This document shows positions 27,741-36,295 of a stretch of DNA of 64,000 nt, piece after piece; the stretch's first letter is position 1, and the number at the start of each line of letters is the position of its first letter. The stretch is from Alkalitalea saponilacus. Lineage in GTDB: Bacteria > Bacteroidota > Bacteroidia > Bacteroidales > Marinilabiliaceae. A program made the position numbers and the translations under genes. The notes under the pieces are model-generated. The model searched no databases. It worked only from the letters and a program-made list of their open reading frames with translations, and was not told the DNA's origin. Where the stretch lies: positions 175,048 through 239,047 of the forward strand of contig NZ_FUYV01000004.1 in NCBI RefSeq assembly GCF_900168165.1, written 5' to 3'.

Positions 27741-28840
27741 TTTTTTTTTTCTGTCACAATGCGTGACAGGCTAATCAGCGCGAATTCGACGTGCAGTCGC
27801 TTATTGCGTGCAATTCTGTAATTTAGCTCACTGTTCGTTACAATTTTTAAAGCTTCAAACAGAAACTCTGCATCGCATTTTTGAGCCTGTTCCAAGTACC
27901 TTTGTTTAATGGATGCACCTACCTCCAGCAGGTTCACGGTTTGCGAGTCCTTACACATCAGAAGGTCACGAAGGTGACTGCTGAGTCCGTTCAGGAAGTG
28001 ACTGCCATCAAATCCATGATTTAATATATCATTGAATATCAACAGGCTATTGGTGGTATCTTCAACTAAAAATGCATCTGTAATTCTAAAATAGTAGTCA
28101 TAATCCAATACATTGAGATTGGCAATGACTTGCTGGTAAGTGATGTTTCGCCCGGAGAATGCCACAATCTGGTCGAAAATAGAAAGTGCATCACGCATTG
28201 CACCATCAGCTTTGGTGGCTATCACATTCAATGCTTCGTCTTCATAGGCAATCTGCTCTTTTTCGGCCACGTATTTCAGGTGCTGAACCGCTGTTTCAAC
28301 CGTTATGCGGTTAAAATCAAAGGTCTGACAACGAGATAAAATGGTTGGCAGAATTTTGTGCTTTTCGGTGGTGGCAAGAATGAAAATGGCATGATTCGGT
28401 GGCTCTTCCAGTGTTTTAAGAAACGCGTTAAAAGCAGCCTGCGACAACATGTGTACCTCGTCGATGATGTATACGCTGTATTTTCCCATTTGAGGTGGTA
28501 CACGAACCTTATCAATCAAGAGGCGGATGTCGTCTACCGAGTTGTTGCTGGCGGCATCCAATTCGTGAATGTTGTAAGAACGTTGCTCGTTAAAGGATTT
28601 ACATGAAGCACATTCGTTACAGGCTTCAAAATCGCTTGTAATTGCCTGGCAATTTATTGTTTTTGCGAAAATACGAGCACAGGTTGTTTTTCCTACACCA
28701 CGTGGACCACAAAACAGGTAGGCATGTGCCAATTGATTGTTTTTGATGGCATTTTTAAGGGTGGCGGTGATGTTCTCCTGCCCTTCAACTGTGGCAAATG
28801 TAGATGGACGATATTTTCGTGCCGAAACAATGTATTCCAT
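27728..28840 (-). CDS. dnaX: DNA polymerase III subunit gamma (dnaX zero-frame product)
   Basis: The clamp-loader ATPase, 370 residues as read in the zero frame. Walker A GPRGVGKT is at 45-52, four zinc cysteines at 64, 74, 77 and 80, and DEVHMLS is the Walker B/sensor region; domains I-III are complete. The frame stops at TAG three codons after an A10 run containing the slippery heptamer A AAA AAG. The -1 frame stays open for 194 codons and encodes the tau-type tail (27156-27740). So the gene either makes gamma and tau by programmed slippage or was broken by a homopolymer indel. Confidence 0.93.
   Translation of the reverse strand: MEYIVSARKYRPSTFATVEGQENITATLKNAIKNNQLAHAYLFCGPRGVGKTTCARIFAKTINCQAITSDFEACNECASCKSFNEQRSYNIHELDAASNNSVDDIRLLIDKVRVPPQMGKYSVYIIDEVHMLSQAAFNAFLKTLEEPPNHAIFILATTEKHKILPTILSRCQTFDFNRITVETAVQHLKYVAEKEQIAYEDEALNVIATKADGAMRDALSIFDQIVAFSGRNITYQQVIANLNVLDYDYYFRITDAFLVEDTTNSLLIFNDILNHGFDGSHFLNGLSSHLRDLLMCKDSQTVNLLEVGASIKQRYLEQAQKCDAEFLFEALKIVTNSELNYRIARNKRLHVEFALISLSRIVTEKKKQLN
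27741..27769 (-). promoter_or_regulatory. dnaX slippery run with abutting hairpin
   Basis: On the coding strand: CTGTCAC-GCATT-GTGACAG (7-bp perfect stem, 27751-27769) directly followed by A10 (27741-27750) and G. Codons are GAA AAA AAA AAG, so the end is A AAA AAG, the heptamer used by E. coli dnaX. Slippage by -1 opens the tau frame. The hairpin lies on the 5' side, unlike the downstream stem of E. coli. Confidence 0.72.
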
Positions 28841-28983
28841 AGTGTTGATAACCGCGTTTTTTTAGCAGCACTACAAAGATAAAAAAATCAAGCACTGATA
28901 CAAACAGGTATGCGTTTTTGACCGAGGCATTTTTTCAATTTATCGCAGGTTGACAATAACATTGAATCAGTAAAATGTTTAAA

Positions 28984-30609
28984 TTATTCCAATTCTTCGG
29001 ACATGAAAACCAATCTTCCAAAGTTGGTGGCTCTGCTGTTGATGATGCGCAGCAGATTGAGCAATTCCATATGCATTTTACTGGATTCCAGTGATAAGGT
29101 ATTTGGAGAAAGTAGTCGTTTGTAATGGCGTCTTTCCAGGTCAAATGCCATCAACGCATATTTGCGGTATTTTCGCTTCATTTTAAGCGCCTGGTTCTGA
29201 TCCCAATTGTGCATTAATATCAAAGCTCTTTCAAGCTGTTTCAGGCATCGCTGATGGTAATTTTCAAGTTCTTTTTTTCCATCCGGGGAAAAATCTATGC
29301 GATTGTGCAGCCATTTTTCGCCTTGTCGAATAATATTTACCGAAACAATATCGGCAACCTGTTCCAGCTCATTTACTACGTGCATGAGCCGGAAAACCTC
29401 TTCAGACCAGGTTTCCATGGGCTTTGACTCATTTAGTTTCACCAGAAACTGATTGATCTCTTCACGATAAAAATCGGTTTTCTCTTCCCATGTTCGTATT
29501 TGTTTTATGGCTTTTTCATCACGATGAAAAAAAGGATCCATACAACGCTCTACCATTTTGTAAACCAAATTGCCCATATCTTCTATCTCTTTTTGTAAAA
29601 AGGGCATTGAGAGTTCAGGTGACGATAAGAGGTCTTTATTTAGATGTTGCAGAGCGTGAACCGGTTTCTCCTTGGGAACGGGAACAAGTTTCTCGGCCAG
29701 CTTTCCAATCAGACCGGTTGCCGGTAGCATAGTAAAAGCCATGAGGAAATTGAATATGGTATGCGCATTTGCCAATAGACGTGCGTTAGAAGCTGCTTGT
29801 CCGGAAATTGCAGCAGTTAAACTTGCCCAAGGTGTTAATAGCCAGATAAAGATCAGAGCACCAATTAAACGGAAAAGCGCATTGGCAACTGCCAGTTTTC
29901 TACCCGGGTAGGATGCCGTCATGGCGGCCAAAAGAGCAGTTACGGTTGTTCCGATGTTGGTACCTAGAATCAGAGGCAGTGATGCCTCAAATGAAAGAAG
30001 TCCGCTGTTGCAAAGTGTGATCAATATTCCGATAAAAGCGGCACTGCTCTGGATGAGTGCTGTAAACATCATTCCTGCAGCCATTCCGGCCAATGGATTT
30101 TCCAGATAAAGAAGTGCATTAATAAATTGATCATTGTCACGCAAAGGCTCCATGCCGTCCGACATCAGTTTCATACCAAAAAAGAGTACACCAAAACCCA
30201 GTATGATCTGTCCACCATGCTTCCATCCTCCTTTTGCGAAGTTACGAATGAAGAATCCAAGTCCGACAAACAAAAGCGCAAAATTACCTACATTGAATGA
30301 GATCAACTGAGTTGTAATGGTGGTTCCTATTCCGGTGCCTAAAAGCACCGGAAGGGTTTGTTTGAAAGTAATGAGAGATGCATCCACAAATCCCACTAAA
30401 ACAACAGAAGCAGCACTGCTGCTTTGAAAAAGCAATGTAAGGATGACGCCGAAACCAACTCCTCCGGCCTTATTCTTTAGAAATGAATCGAGTAATTGCC
30501 TGAGCCGCGCCCCTGCCAGACTTTTTGTCCCAGAGCTCAGAAGATCCATTCCTAATAGAAAAATTCCTAATCCCCCAAATACGGCAATAAAAGTGATAAA
30601 CTCCTCCAT
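28984..30609 (-). CDS. Na+/phosphate cotransporter family protein with PhoU-like tail
   Basis: A 541-residue inner-membrane protein of the NptA/PF02690 family. It has two inverted membrane halves with the repeated signature QSSSAASVVLVGF (near 60) and QSSAAFIGILITL (near 190), each followed by LGTxIGTT. About eight membrane spans end near residue 310. The rest is a soluble helical PhoU-like domain (from about 335: MGNLVYKMVERC, then VNELEQVADIVS). It probably takes up phosphate with sodium, or exports it; regulators are not nearby. A dispersed palindromic repeat sits upstream of the gene. Confidence 0.9.
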   Translation of the reverse strand: MEEFITFIAVFGGLGIFLLGMDLLSSGTKSLAGARLRQLLDSFLKNKAGGVGFGVILTLLFQSSSAASVVLVGFVDASLITFKQTLPVLLGTGIGTTITTQLISFNVGNFALLFVGLGFFIRNFAKGGWKHGGQIILGFGVLFFGMKLMSDGMEPLRDNDQFINALLYLENPLAGMAAGMMFTALIQSSAAFIGILITLCNSGLLSFEASLPLILGTNIGTTVTALLAAMTASYPGRKLAVANALFRLIGALIFIWLLTPWASLTAAISGQAASNARLLANAHTIFNFLMAFTMLPATGLIGKLAEKLVPVPKEKPVHALQHLNKDLLSSPELSMPFLQKEIEDMGNLVYKMVERCMDPFFHRDEKAIKQIRTWEEKTDFYREEINQFLVKLNESKPMETWSEEVFRLMHVVNELEQVADIVSVNIIRQGEKWLHNRIDFSPDGKKELENYHQRCLKQLERALILMHNWDQNQALKMKRKYRKYALMAFDLERRHYKRLLSPNTLSLESSKMHMELLNLLRIINSRATNFGRLVFMSEELE

Positions 30610-30670
30610 GTCAATGATAAATTCATGATTGGATTAAGTAACTATTTCAACTTTGTTTCTAAAGAATTTT

Positions 30671-30762
30671 GTAGATTATAGATTTGTATCCCGAAACTCT
30701 CGGGATTAGACAGATAGAATTTGTCTTGTCTATCGGTCTATAAATCTAATATCTAAAAATCT
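30671..30762. repeat. Dispersed palindromic intergenic repeat, copy A
   Basis: About 90 bp between divergent genes. It contains hairpin ATCCCGA-5 nt-TCGGGAT and then AGACAGATAGA paired (10 of 11) with TCTATCGGTCT. A 23-bp stretch at 30720-30742 is identical to 40017-40039 (copy B). The flank TCTAATATCTAAAAATC is also similar to copy B and, loosely, to 36255-36290. Confidence 0.6.
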
Positions 30763-30844
30763 TTTTAATCTTTGGCACGCTTTTCCCAGATATTAGTTGA
30801 TTAATTGTTTGTTGCTTGTCGAATCACTAAAATAATTCAAAAAT

Positions 30845-31294
30845 ATGAGAAATAAAGCGGTATATGCCATTATATTAACACTGGCTCTTTCGTCATGTGC
30901 CACACTTCAGCGGCACCAAACTGAGTCACAGCCTGATATTTTAAGCGGAAGTTGGGAAATGCGACAATGGATGCATAGTGATGATCTGGAGAGCGATTTT
31001 CCACGGGGAGTTCCTGTATTGGAGATCAACAGCAATAGAAATGAAGTAAGTGGATTCAACGGTTGTAACAGGCTGAACGGGCGATTCAGGTTCGATCGTG
31101 ATGCATCATCCTTACAGTTTTTTGCCTTGCAGACCACGAAAATGTTCTGTTTGTCGGTGGCCGAAAACGATTTTTCCCGCATTATGACACTGGTTGACCG
31201 TTATCGTGTTACGGATAAAGAACTATACCTGTTGCAAGGTGATGAGTTGTTAATGGTTTTTCAACGAAAAACCATTAACGGTGGCCCACAATAA
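30845..31294 (+). CDS. META-domain lipoprotein (HslJ-like)
   Basis: A 149-residue lipoprotein: signal peptide with lipobox LSSC (Cys18), then a META domain (residues about 30-140) with the characteristic GFNGCNRLNGRF and the later FCLSVAENDF. HslJ-like META proteins are linked to heat shock and novobiocin resistance in E. coli, but their biochemical role is unknown. The gene converges with the T9SS protein gene and overlaps it by 20 bp; the overlap lies in a 14-bp perfect inverted repeat. Confidence 0.88.
   Translation: MRNKAVYAIILTLALSSCATLQRHQTESQPDILSGSWEMRQWMHSDDLESDFPRGVPVLEINSNRNEVSGFNGCNRLNGRFRFDRDASSLQFFALQTTKMFCLSVAENDFSRIMTLVDRYRVTDKELYLLQGDELLMVFQRKTINGGPQ
31249..31279. terminator. 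Hairpin inside the overlapping 3' ends of two convergent genes
   Basis: Perfect 14-bp inverted repeat GTTAATGGTTTTTC / GAAAAACCATTAAC with an AAC loop. It lies within the last codons of the META gene, and its right arm covers the stop codon of the T9SS gene at 31275. There is no long T run outside the stem, but T5 lies inside it. A role as a shared terminator is inferred. Confidence 0.6.
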
Positions 31295-32978
31295 TTTTTG
31301 CAACTTTAAATCCGGCAGAAGTCTCGGCATGCAGTAAATACAAGCCGGAAGGCAAATCGCTTACAGATATTCTAACAGCACTGTGAGCAGGTTTATCTGA
31401 ATAAATCAGCTGACCACTTGATGAGTAAAGCGACAACTGATTGATGATGATGTCGTCCGGCATTTTAATGTGAACTGCATTGTAAGCCGGGTTTGGATAA
31501 ACATATAGATCATTGATGACCAGATCTCGCTGGTTTAATGAGAGATCTTTTAAAACAATGTCCACGATGGTGTTAAATGGATCAAGATTGTGATCAATGG
31601 ATGCTGACTCATGCCCCATTGCATTAACAGTTATGGAGTATTGTCCCTGTGCTTTTGCCGGAAAATGGTTAATGCCTGATTCATGTAAATGCCCATCAAT
31701 GGAAACTGTTGCATTATTGATGATTTGGCCATTTTGATTGATGATGTTCAGGGTTAGAGGCAATAATTCCGGAACGGAAAGGTAGTGGAATCGCTTTTGG
31801 TTCAAGACCCATTGTTCAGATTCATGATCCCATGAGAAATCAGAAATGGTTTTTATCGAGTATTCATCGTTGTATTGATGAAACAACCGATAAATACCCT
31901 CCCAGTCCTCTTTTTCAGAATTCCAGATAAATCCAGTCTCCTCTTGTTCGTTGTTATCGGGATCAAAATGATTGGTTATCTGCCATCCGTCAATCCATTG
32001 ACTAAGTGACTGATTCCAATTATAGTTGAACAATCCAATTAGGTTGCCTCTTGCATCATATTCATTTTCAACCTTCCACCAATTAATCCAAATATCAAAA
32101 TCTCTATCCCACCGCAGAGCTTCCCACCCGGATTGTCTGCCATTGATGGTATAATAAAACTCCTTTTTTAAACTGCTGACCCATTTTCCTTCAACCGCAT
32201 CCCAAAACATCGAAAGCTCACTTTCGAGCTGGCTCTTATCATTATAGATGTAAATGATTCTGTTATTTCCGATCCAGACCTCTTCAGTCAGATTTTTGTA
32301 ATAAGAGGTTTTTGATATAATTTGGTTGGCATTGTTGTAAGTTATATCTTTTCGGGTAGTGATAAGCCATTGGTTTACATTACTATCCCACTTGAATTGC
32401 TCGGATTTAGTAACATTACCGTGCGAGTCGTACTGATGATTAATTCTCCAGTTGCCTTTCCAGGTTTCAGATCCTGAACTTTGAGTATAGTCGGCAATTT
32501 CAGAGGGGTGACGACCATCGCCAACGTATTTAAATTCTCGTTTTTCCCGATTCTCCCACTTTAAGTTGTTGAGATCAAATTCCCGTTTCAGGAATTGAGT
32601 CTGTCGTTTCAACTCATCAAAAGTATAGATATATGATTTATAATCATACCACTTCGAATCATCTTCACCAGCTTTTTGAAATACAATCTCCAGAACATTA
32701 TTGTTTAAGTTGTACTTGTAGCTTGTTTTTTTATACTTTAAAGAATCAGAACTGGTATAGTTATTAAATATCAAAATGCTATCTGTGAGCGAAAAAGGGG
32801 TATTATGTATGGAAGAAAATAATTGTTGCTGTGAAATAATTGATTGTCCCTGTTCCTCAGCTGGAAGTGAGAAAGAGGTGATTCCATTTTGATGTGCAAA
32901 AAGATCGTCTGTAACAACATTTGTTGTTATTAGTAGTATGGATAATTTGAAAAGGAAACAGAGTAGATTTTTTTGCAT
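31275..32978 (-). CDS. Secreted protein with type 9 secretion sorting domain
   Basis: A 567-residue protein. A signal peptide lies at 1-30. The central part (about 90-400) is built of repeated aromatic blocks of the form W-x(4,6)-QW followed by YDxxGNxxxxxxxxWD, resembling DUF3836/RHS-like surface repeats. Residues about 405-470 look like a carboxypeptidase-regulatory-like beta domain (INNATVSIDGHLHESG). The C-terminus has the type A sorting domain: VYPNPAYNAVHI, then SGLYLLHAETSAG and a basic end. It is predicted to cross the outer membrane by T9SS; the partner or substrate is unknown. Its 3' end overlaps the META gene. Confidence 0.85.
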   Translation of the reverse strand: MQKNLLCFLFKLSILLITTNVVTDDLFAHQNGITSFSLPAEEQGQSIISQQQLFSSIHNTPFSLTDSILIFNNYTSSDSLKYKKTSYKYNLNNNVLEIVFQKAGEDDSKWYDYKSYIYTFDELKRQTQFLKREFDLNNLKWENREKREFKYVGDGRHPSEIADYTQSSGSETWKGNWRINHQYDSHGNVTKSEQFKWDSNVNQWLITTRKDITYNNANQIISKTSYYKNLTEEVWIGNNRIIYIYNDKSQLESELSMFWDAVEGKWVSSLKKEFYYTINGRQSGWEALRWDRDFDIWINWWKVENEYDARGNLIGLFNYNWNQSLSQWIDGWQITNHFDPDNNEQEETGFIWNSEKEDWEGIYRLFHQYNDEYSIKTISDFSWDHESEQWVLNQKRFHYLSVPELLPLTLNIINQNGQIINNATVSIDGHLHESGINHFPAKAQGQYSITVNAMGHESASIDHNLDPFNTIVDIVLKDLSLNQRDLVINDLYVYPNPAYNAVHIKMPDDIIINQLSLYSSSGQLIYSDKPAHSAVRISVSDLPSGLYLLHAETSAGFKVAKIIVGHR

Positions 32979-33046
32979 TTTTTTTTGTTGATTATGTAAG
33001 TGTTTTAACGGTTTAAAGTAAAAAAAGTTGCTTACTGCATAAATAA

Positions 33047-34342
33047 TTATTCTACCTCTCCATAAAGATCATGATCCTCTGCTAAGGTAATTTTTACTAC
33101 GTAAAAATTACCTGTTTCCAATGGTTTTGATGCTGTTACCAAAACTTCGGGATCGACTTCGGGACTGTCAAACTCACTTCTGCCTATGTAATATCCTCCC
33201 TCCTCACGATCTATAATGACCTTGAGTTCTTTTCCTATTTTTGTTTCGTTGATTTCGCGACTGATGTTGCTTTGGAGCTCCATGATGGCATTGGCACGTT
33301 CTTGTTTAAGATCAGAGGGAACGTCATCCTTATAATTCAAATAGGCATATGTATCCTCCTCATGCGAATAAGGGAACACGCCCAATCTTTCAAAGCGCGT
33401 TTCTTCAACAAAATCCATCAGCTCCTGAAAATCCTGCTCAGTTTCGCCGGGGTGACCGGTTATCATGGTGGTTCGTAAATGAATGTCGGGAACTTTTTTT
33501 CTTATTTTTTCGATAAGATCAATGGTTTGCTTTTTGGTAATTTTTCGTTGCATGGCACTCAGCATGGGATCGGAAATGTGCTGCAAAGCAATGTCGAGAT
33601 AGCGGCAAATCTTAGGATTATCTGCCATCACATCGAGGATATCCATCGGGAACCCTGCCGGATAGGCGTAATGGAGACGAATCCATTCAATTCCGTTAAT
33701 TTTTGAAAGCTTCTCAATTAATGGAGCAAGCATCTGCTTTTTATGAGTATCGAGTCCATACCAGGATAAATCCTGTGCGATCAACTGTAGTTCTTTTACC
33801 CCTTTTTGTGCCAGTTTTTGAGATTCGTCTATCAGGCTCTCAATGGATCTGGATTGATGCTTTCCGGTGATGATGGGGATGGCACAATAGGAACAGGATC
33901 GGTTACAGCCTTCGGAAATTTTGAGGTATGCATAATGATCTGGAGTCGTAAGTGATCTTTCGTTCATAAGATCTGCACGGTATGTCATGCCCAAGTCCCT
34001 AATGAGATTTTTCCAGTCAAATTTTCCATAATACTTGTCAACTTCAGGGATTTCCTCTCCAAGTTGATCAATGTAACGCTCAGATAAACATCCCATGACG
34101 TAAAGCTGGCGAATTTGTCCCTTTTGCCGGGCTTCGGCAAAACTGAGGATGGTCTCAATGGACTCTTCCTTGGCATCACCAATAAAACCGCAAGTATTTA
34201 TAACCACTATTTCACCACTTGGATTGGGAGAATCATGTTCAACCTCGAATCCTCCAGCCTGAAACTGTTTAATCAACAACTCAGAATCCACCAGGTTTTT
34301 ACTGCAACCCAGTGTTATAACATCAACACGTTTCTTACTCAT
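33047..34342 (-). CDS. rimO: Ribosomal protein uS12 methylthiotransferase
   Basis: A 431-residue radical-SAM enzyme that methylthiolates an aspartate of ribosomal protein S12. Cluster cysteines of the N-terminal UPF0004 domain are Cys13 (LGCSKN), Cys51 (NTCGFIG) and Cys85 (MGCLSER); the radical-SAM motif is Cys146-Cys150-Cys153 (CNRSCSYC). A C-terminal TRAM domain starts near 370. The sequence resembles RimO more than MiaB (GCSKNLVDSE). It follows ftsY by 8 bp and so is probably cotranscribed with it. Confidence 0.96.
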   Translation of the reverse strand: MSKKRVDVITLGCSKNLVDSELLIKQFQAGGFEVEHDSPNPSGEIVVINTCGFIGDAKEESIETILSFAEARQKGQIRQLYVMGCLSERYIDQLGEEIPEVDKYYGKFDWKNLIRDLGMTYRADLMNERSLTTPDHYAYLKISEGCNRSCSYCAIPIITGKHQSRSIESLIDESQKLAQKGVKELQLIAQDLSWYGLDTHKKQMLAPLIEKLSKINGIEWIRLHYAYPAGFPMDILDVMADNPKICRYLDIALQHISDPMLSAMQRKITKKQTIDLIEKIRKKVPDIHLRTTMITGHPGETEQDFQELMDFVEETRFERLGVFPYSHEEDTYAYLNYKDDVPSDLKQERANAIMELQSNISREINETKIGKELKVIIDREEGGYYIGRSEFDSPEVDPEVLVTASKPLETGNFYVVKITLAEDHDLYGEVE

Positions 34343-34350
34343 TCAGGTAC

Positions 34351-35304
34351 TTAATTTCCAAACAGGGAGCCCACAAATGCTTCCCGGTTAAATGGTTGTA
34401 AATCATCCATTCCTTCACCAATCCCAATATATTTTACAGGCACTTTAAACTGGTCAGATACTCCAATAACTACACCACCTTTGGCAGTACCATCCAGTTT
34501 TGTGATGGCCAAGGCATTGACTTCGGTGGCAAGGGTAAATTGTTTGGCTTGTTCAAATGCATTTTGTCCTGTAGAGCCATCCAAAACCAAAAGTATTTCA
34601 TGAGGTGCATCCGGCAAAACTTTTTGCATCACATTTTTGATTTTGGTCAATTCATTCATCAGGTTGATTTTATTGTGCAAACGGCCGGCTGTATCGATGA
34701 TGACCACATCGGCATCGGTTGCTTTAGCAGAGGATAGAGCATCGTAGGCCACGGAAGCCGGGTCTGATCCCATTTTTTGTTTAATAAGAGGAACATCCAC
34801 CCTTTTAGCCCATATTTCCAACTGATCGATGGCAGCAGCGCGAAAGGTATCGCCGGCTCCCAAAACAACCTTTTTGCCGGCGCTTTTGAATTTATGAGCC
34901 AGTTTGCCAATGGTGGTGGTTTTACCCACCCCGTTTACACCAACAACCATGATCACATATGGCTTGGATTGTTGGGGAATCTCAAAATCCGCGGAACTAT
35001 TCACCGAGTTTTCAGCCAGCAGAGCCGTGATCTCTTCCTTTAGAATTTTATCAAGCTCTGAGGCATTGATAAACTTATCTTTGGCTACTCTATTTTCAAT
35101 GCGCTCAATAATTTTAAGGGTGGTATCCACACCAACGTCGGAAGTGATAAGAACCTCCTCCAATTGGTCAAGTACATCTTCATCAACCTTTGATTTTCCT
35201 ACAACAACTCGGGTAAGCTTTTTTAATACACTCTCTTTGGTTTTGGATAAACCCTGATCGAGCCGTTCTTTTTTGGCACGGTTAAAACTTCCAAATAGTC
35301 CCAT
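34351..35304 (-). CDS. ftsY: Signal recognition particle receptor FtsY
   Basis: A 317-residue SRP GTPase that docks ribosome-SRP complexes at the membrane. N-domain helices cover 1-100; G1 is GVNGVGKT (122-129), followed by DTFRAAA, DTAGR and TKLDGTAKGG. It lacks the long acidic A domain of E. coli, as is usual outside Gammaproteobacteria. It lies between DUF4295/rpmG/rpmB and rimO on the same strand; a terminator after DUF4295 makes it the head of an ftsY-rimO unit. Confidence 0.97.
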   Translation of the reverse strand: MGLFGSFNRAKKERLDQGLSKTKESVLKKLTRVVVGKSKVDEDVLDQLEEVLITSDVGVDTTLKIIERIENRVAKDKFINASELDKILKEEITALLAENSVNSSADFEIPQQSKPYVIMVVGVNGVGKTTTIGKLAHKFKSAGKKVVLGAGDTFRAAAIDQLEIWAKRVDVPLIKQKMGSDPASVAYDALSSAKATDADVVIIDTAGRLHNKINLMNELTKIKNVMQKVLPDAPHEILLVLDGSTGQNAFEQAKQFTLATEVNALAITKLDGTAKGGVVIGVSDQFKVPVKYIGIGEGMDDLQPFNREAFVGSLFGN

Positions 35305-35373
35305 TATTATAATTGATTATGTCTATGATTGGCTAATTTATAAAACCTTGCAAATATAATGATTAAAAACAAA

Positions 35374-35407
35374 AAAAGGGACCTGTCTGAACGACAAGTC
35401 CCCTTTT
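35374..35407 (-). terminator. Terminator after the rpmB-rpmG-DUF4295 unit
   Basis: Stem AAAAGGGACCTGTC against GACAAGTCCCCTTTT (one bulge, one mismatch), with a 5-nt loop and an A/T run on the far side. It lies about 25 bp after the DUF4295 stop. Confidence 0.75.
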
Positions 35408-35431
35408 GAATAAAATAATCCGATATTCCGG

Positions 35432-35587
35432 CTATTTGCTGAAAAATTCTTTCACATTGTCATTGGTCACCATTTCCGAACGGAAAGAGTAAGAACCGGT
35501 TTTAGGTGATTTCACCATTTTAATGACACGGGTATGTCCTTTACCTTCGCCTTTTTTCTGCAGGGTTGCTACTACTTTCTTTGCCAT
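35432..35587 (-). CDS. DUF4295 small protein (51 aa)
   Basis: A 51-residue basic protein beginning MAKKVVATLQKKGEGKGHTR and ending VTNDNVKEFFSK. This small family occurs right after rpmG in Bacteroidota and is thought to be ribosome-associated, though its role is not established. Here the gene begins 10 bp after the rpmG stop and is followed by a terminator, so rpmB-rpmG-DUF4295 form one operon. Its high lysine content fits RNA binding. The start is unambiguous: stop codons lie just upstream. Confidence 0.9.
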   Translation of the reverse strand: MAKKVVATLQKKGEGKGHTRVIKMVKSPKTGSYSFRSEMVTNDNVKEFFSK

Positions 35588-35597
35588 GACTTAAAAT

Positions 35598-35786
35598 TTA
35601 CTTGATTTCACGATGTACAGTCATCCTTCTCAAAATGGGATTGTATTTTTTCAATTCCATTCTGTCGGGTGTATTTTTTCTGTTTTTAACGGTAATATAC
35701 CTGGAAGTTCCGGGTTGGCCGCTTTCTTTGTGCTCAGTGCATTCAAGTATTACCTGGATGCGATTTCCTTTAGCTTTCTTTGCCAT
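35598..35786 (-). CDS. rpmG: 50S ribosomal protein L33
   Basis: A 62-residue large-subunit protein near the E site. [20 protein letters not shown] and [20 protein letters not shown] are the family signature. The zinc-binding cysteine pairs seen in one L33 class are missing (a single Cys is left), so it is the zinc-free form. It is flanked by rpmB (18 bp) and DUF4295. Confidence 0.96.
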   Translation of the reverse strand: MAKKAKGNRIQVILECTEHKESGQPGTSRYITVKNRKNTPDRMELKKYNPILRRMTVHREIK

Positions 35787-35804
35787 TTTATCTACCCTCC
35801 CTTA

Positions 35805-36050
35805 TTATAATTTTGTACTTAAAAGTCCATTATCCTGCGCTCTTTTTATCGCAGCCTGCACACCAATTTTATTAATCAAACGAAGGCCGGAAGCCGATAC
35901 TCTCAACTTAACCCAACGTTTCTCTTCAGGCAAATAGAAATTTTTGTAAAACAGATTTACATCAAATTTTCTTTTGGTGCGTCTTTTTGAATGGGAAACG
36001 TTGTTTCCTACCATTGCCTTTTTACCAGTTATTTCACAAACTTTTGACAT
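35805..36050 (-). CDS. rpmB: 50S ribosomal protein L28
   Basis: An 81-residue protein: [21 protein letters not shown] with the later [14 protein letters not shown]-type core identifies L28. It is the first gene of the rpmB-rpmG-DUF4295 unit. About 245 bp of AT-rich sequence upstream should hold the promoter; I cannot name the boxes with confidence. Confidence 0.96.
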   Translation of the reverse strand: MSKVCEITGKKAMVGNNVSHSKRRTKRKFDVNLFYKNFYLPEEKRWVKLRVSASGLRLINKIGVQAAIKRAQDNGLLSTKL

Positions 36051-36295
36051 CTCTCAAATGTTTTTTGTATCTACGTTTTTCAAACAGAGCGCAAAATACG
36101 TGATTTTCTTTTAAAATTGCAAATAGTTCGCGCTTTTATTTCTGTTAATTGTTGTTTTTTCTTTAAATTTATGGTTGCTGTTCGCTTTTCATCATCTGAA
36201 ATTTTCAATTAATCAGAAAGTTCATGAAATTATCTGACTAATCAATTCCCGCTCAAAAATCTAAATCTCTATAGGTCTAAGAATCTATTCTTCAA

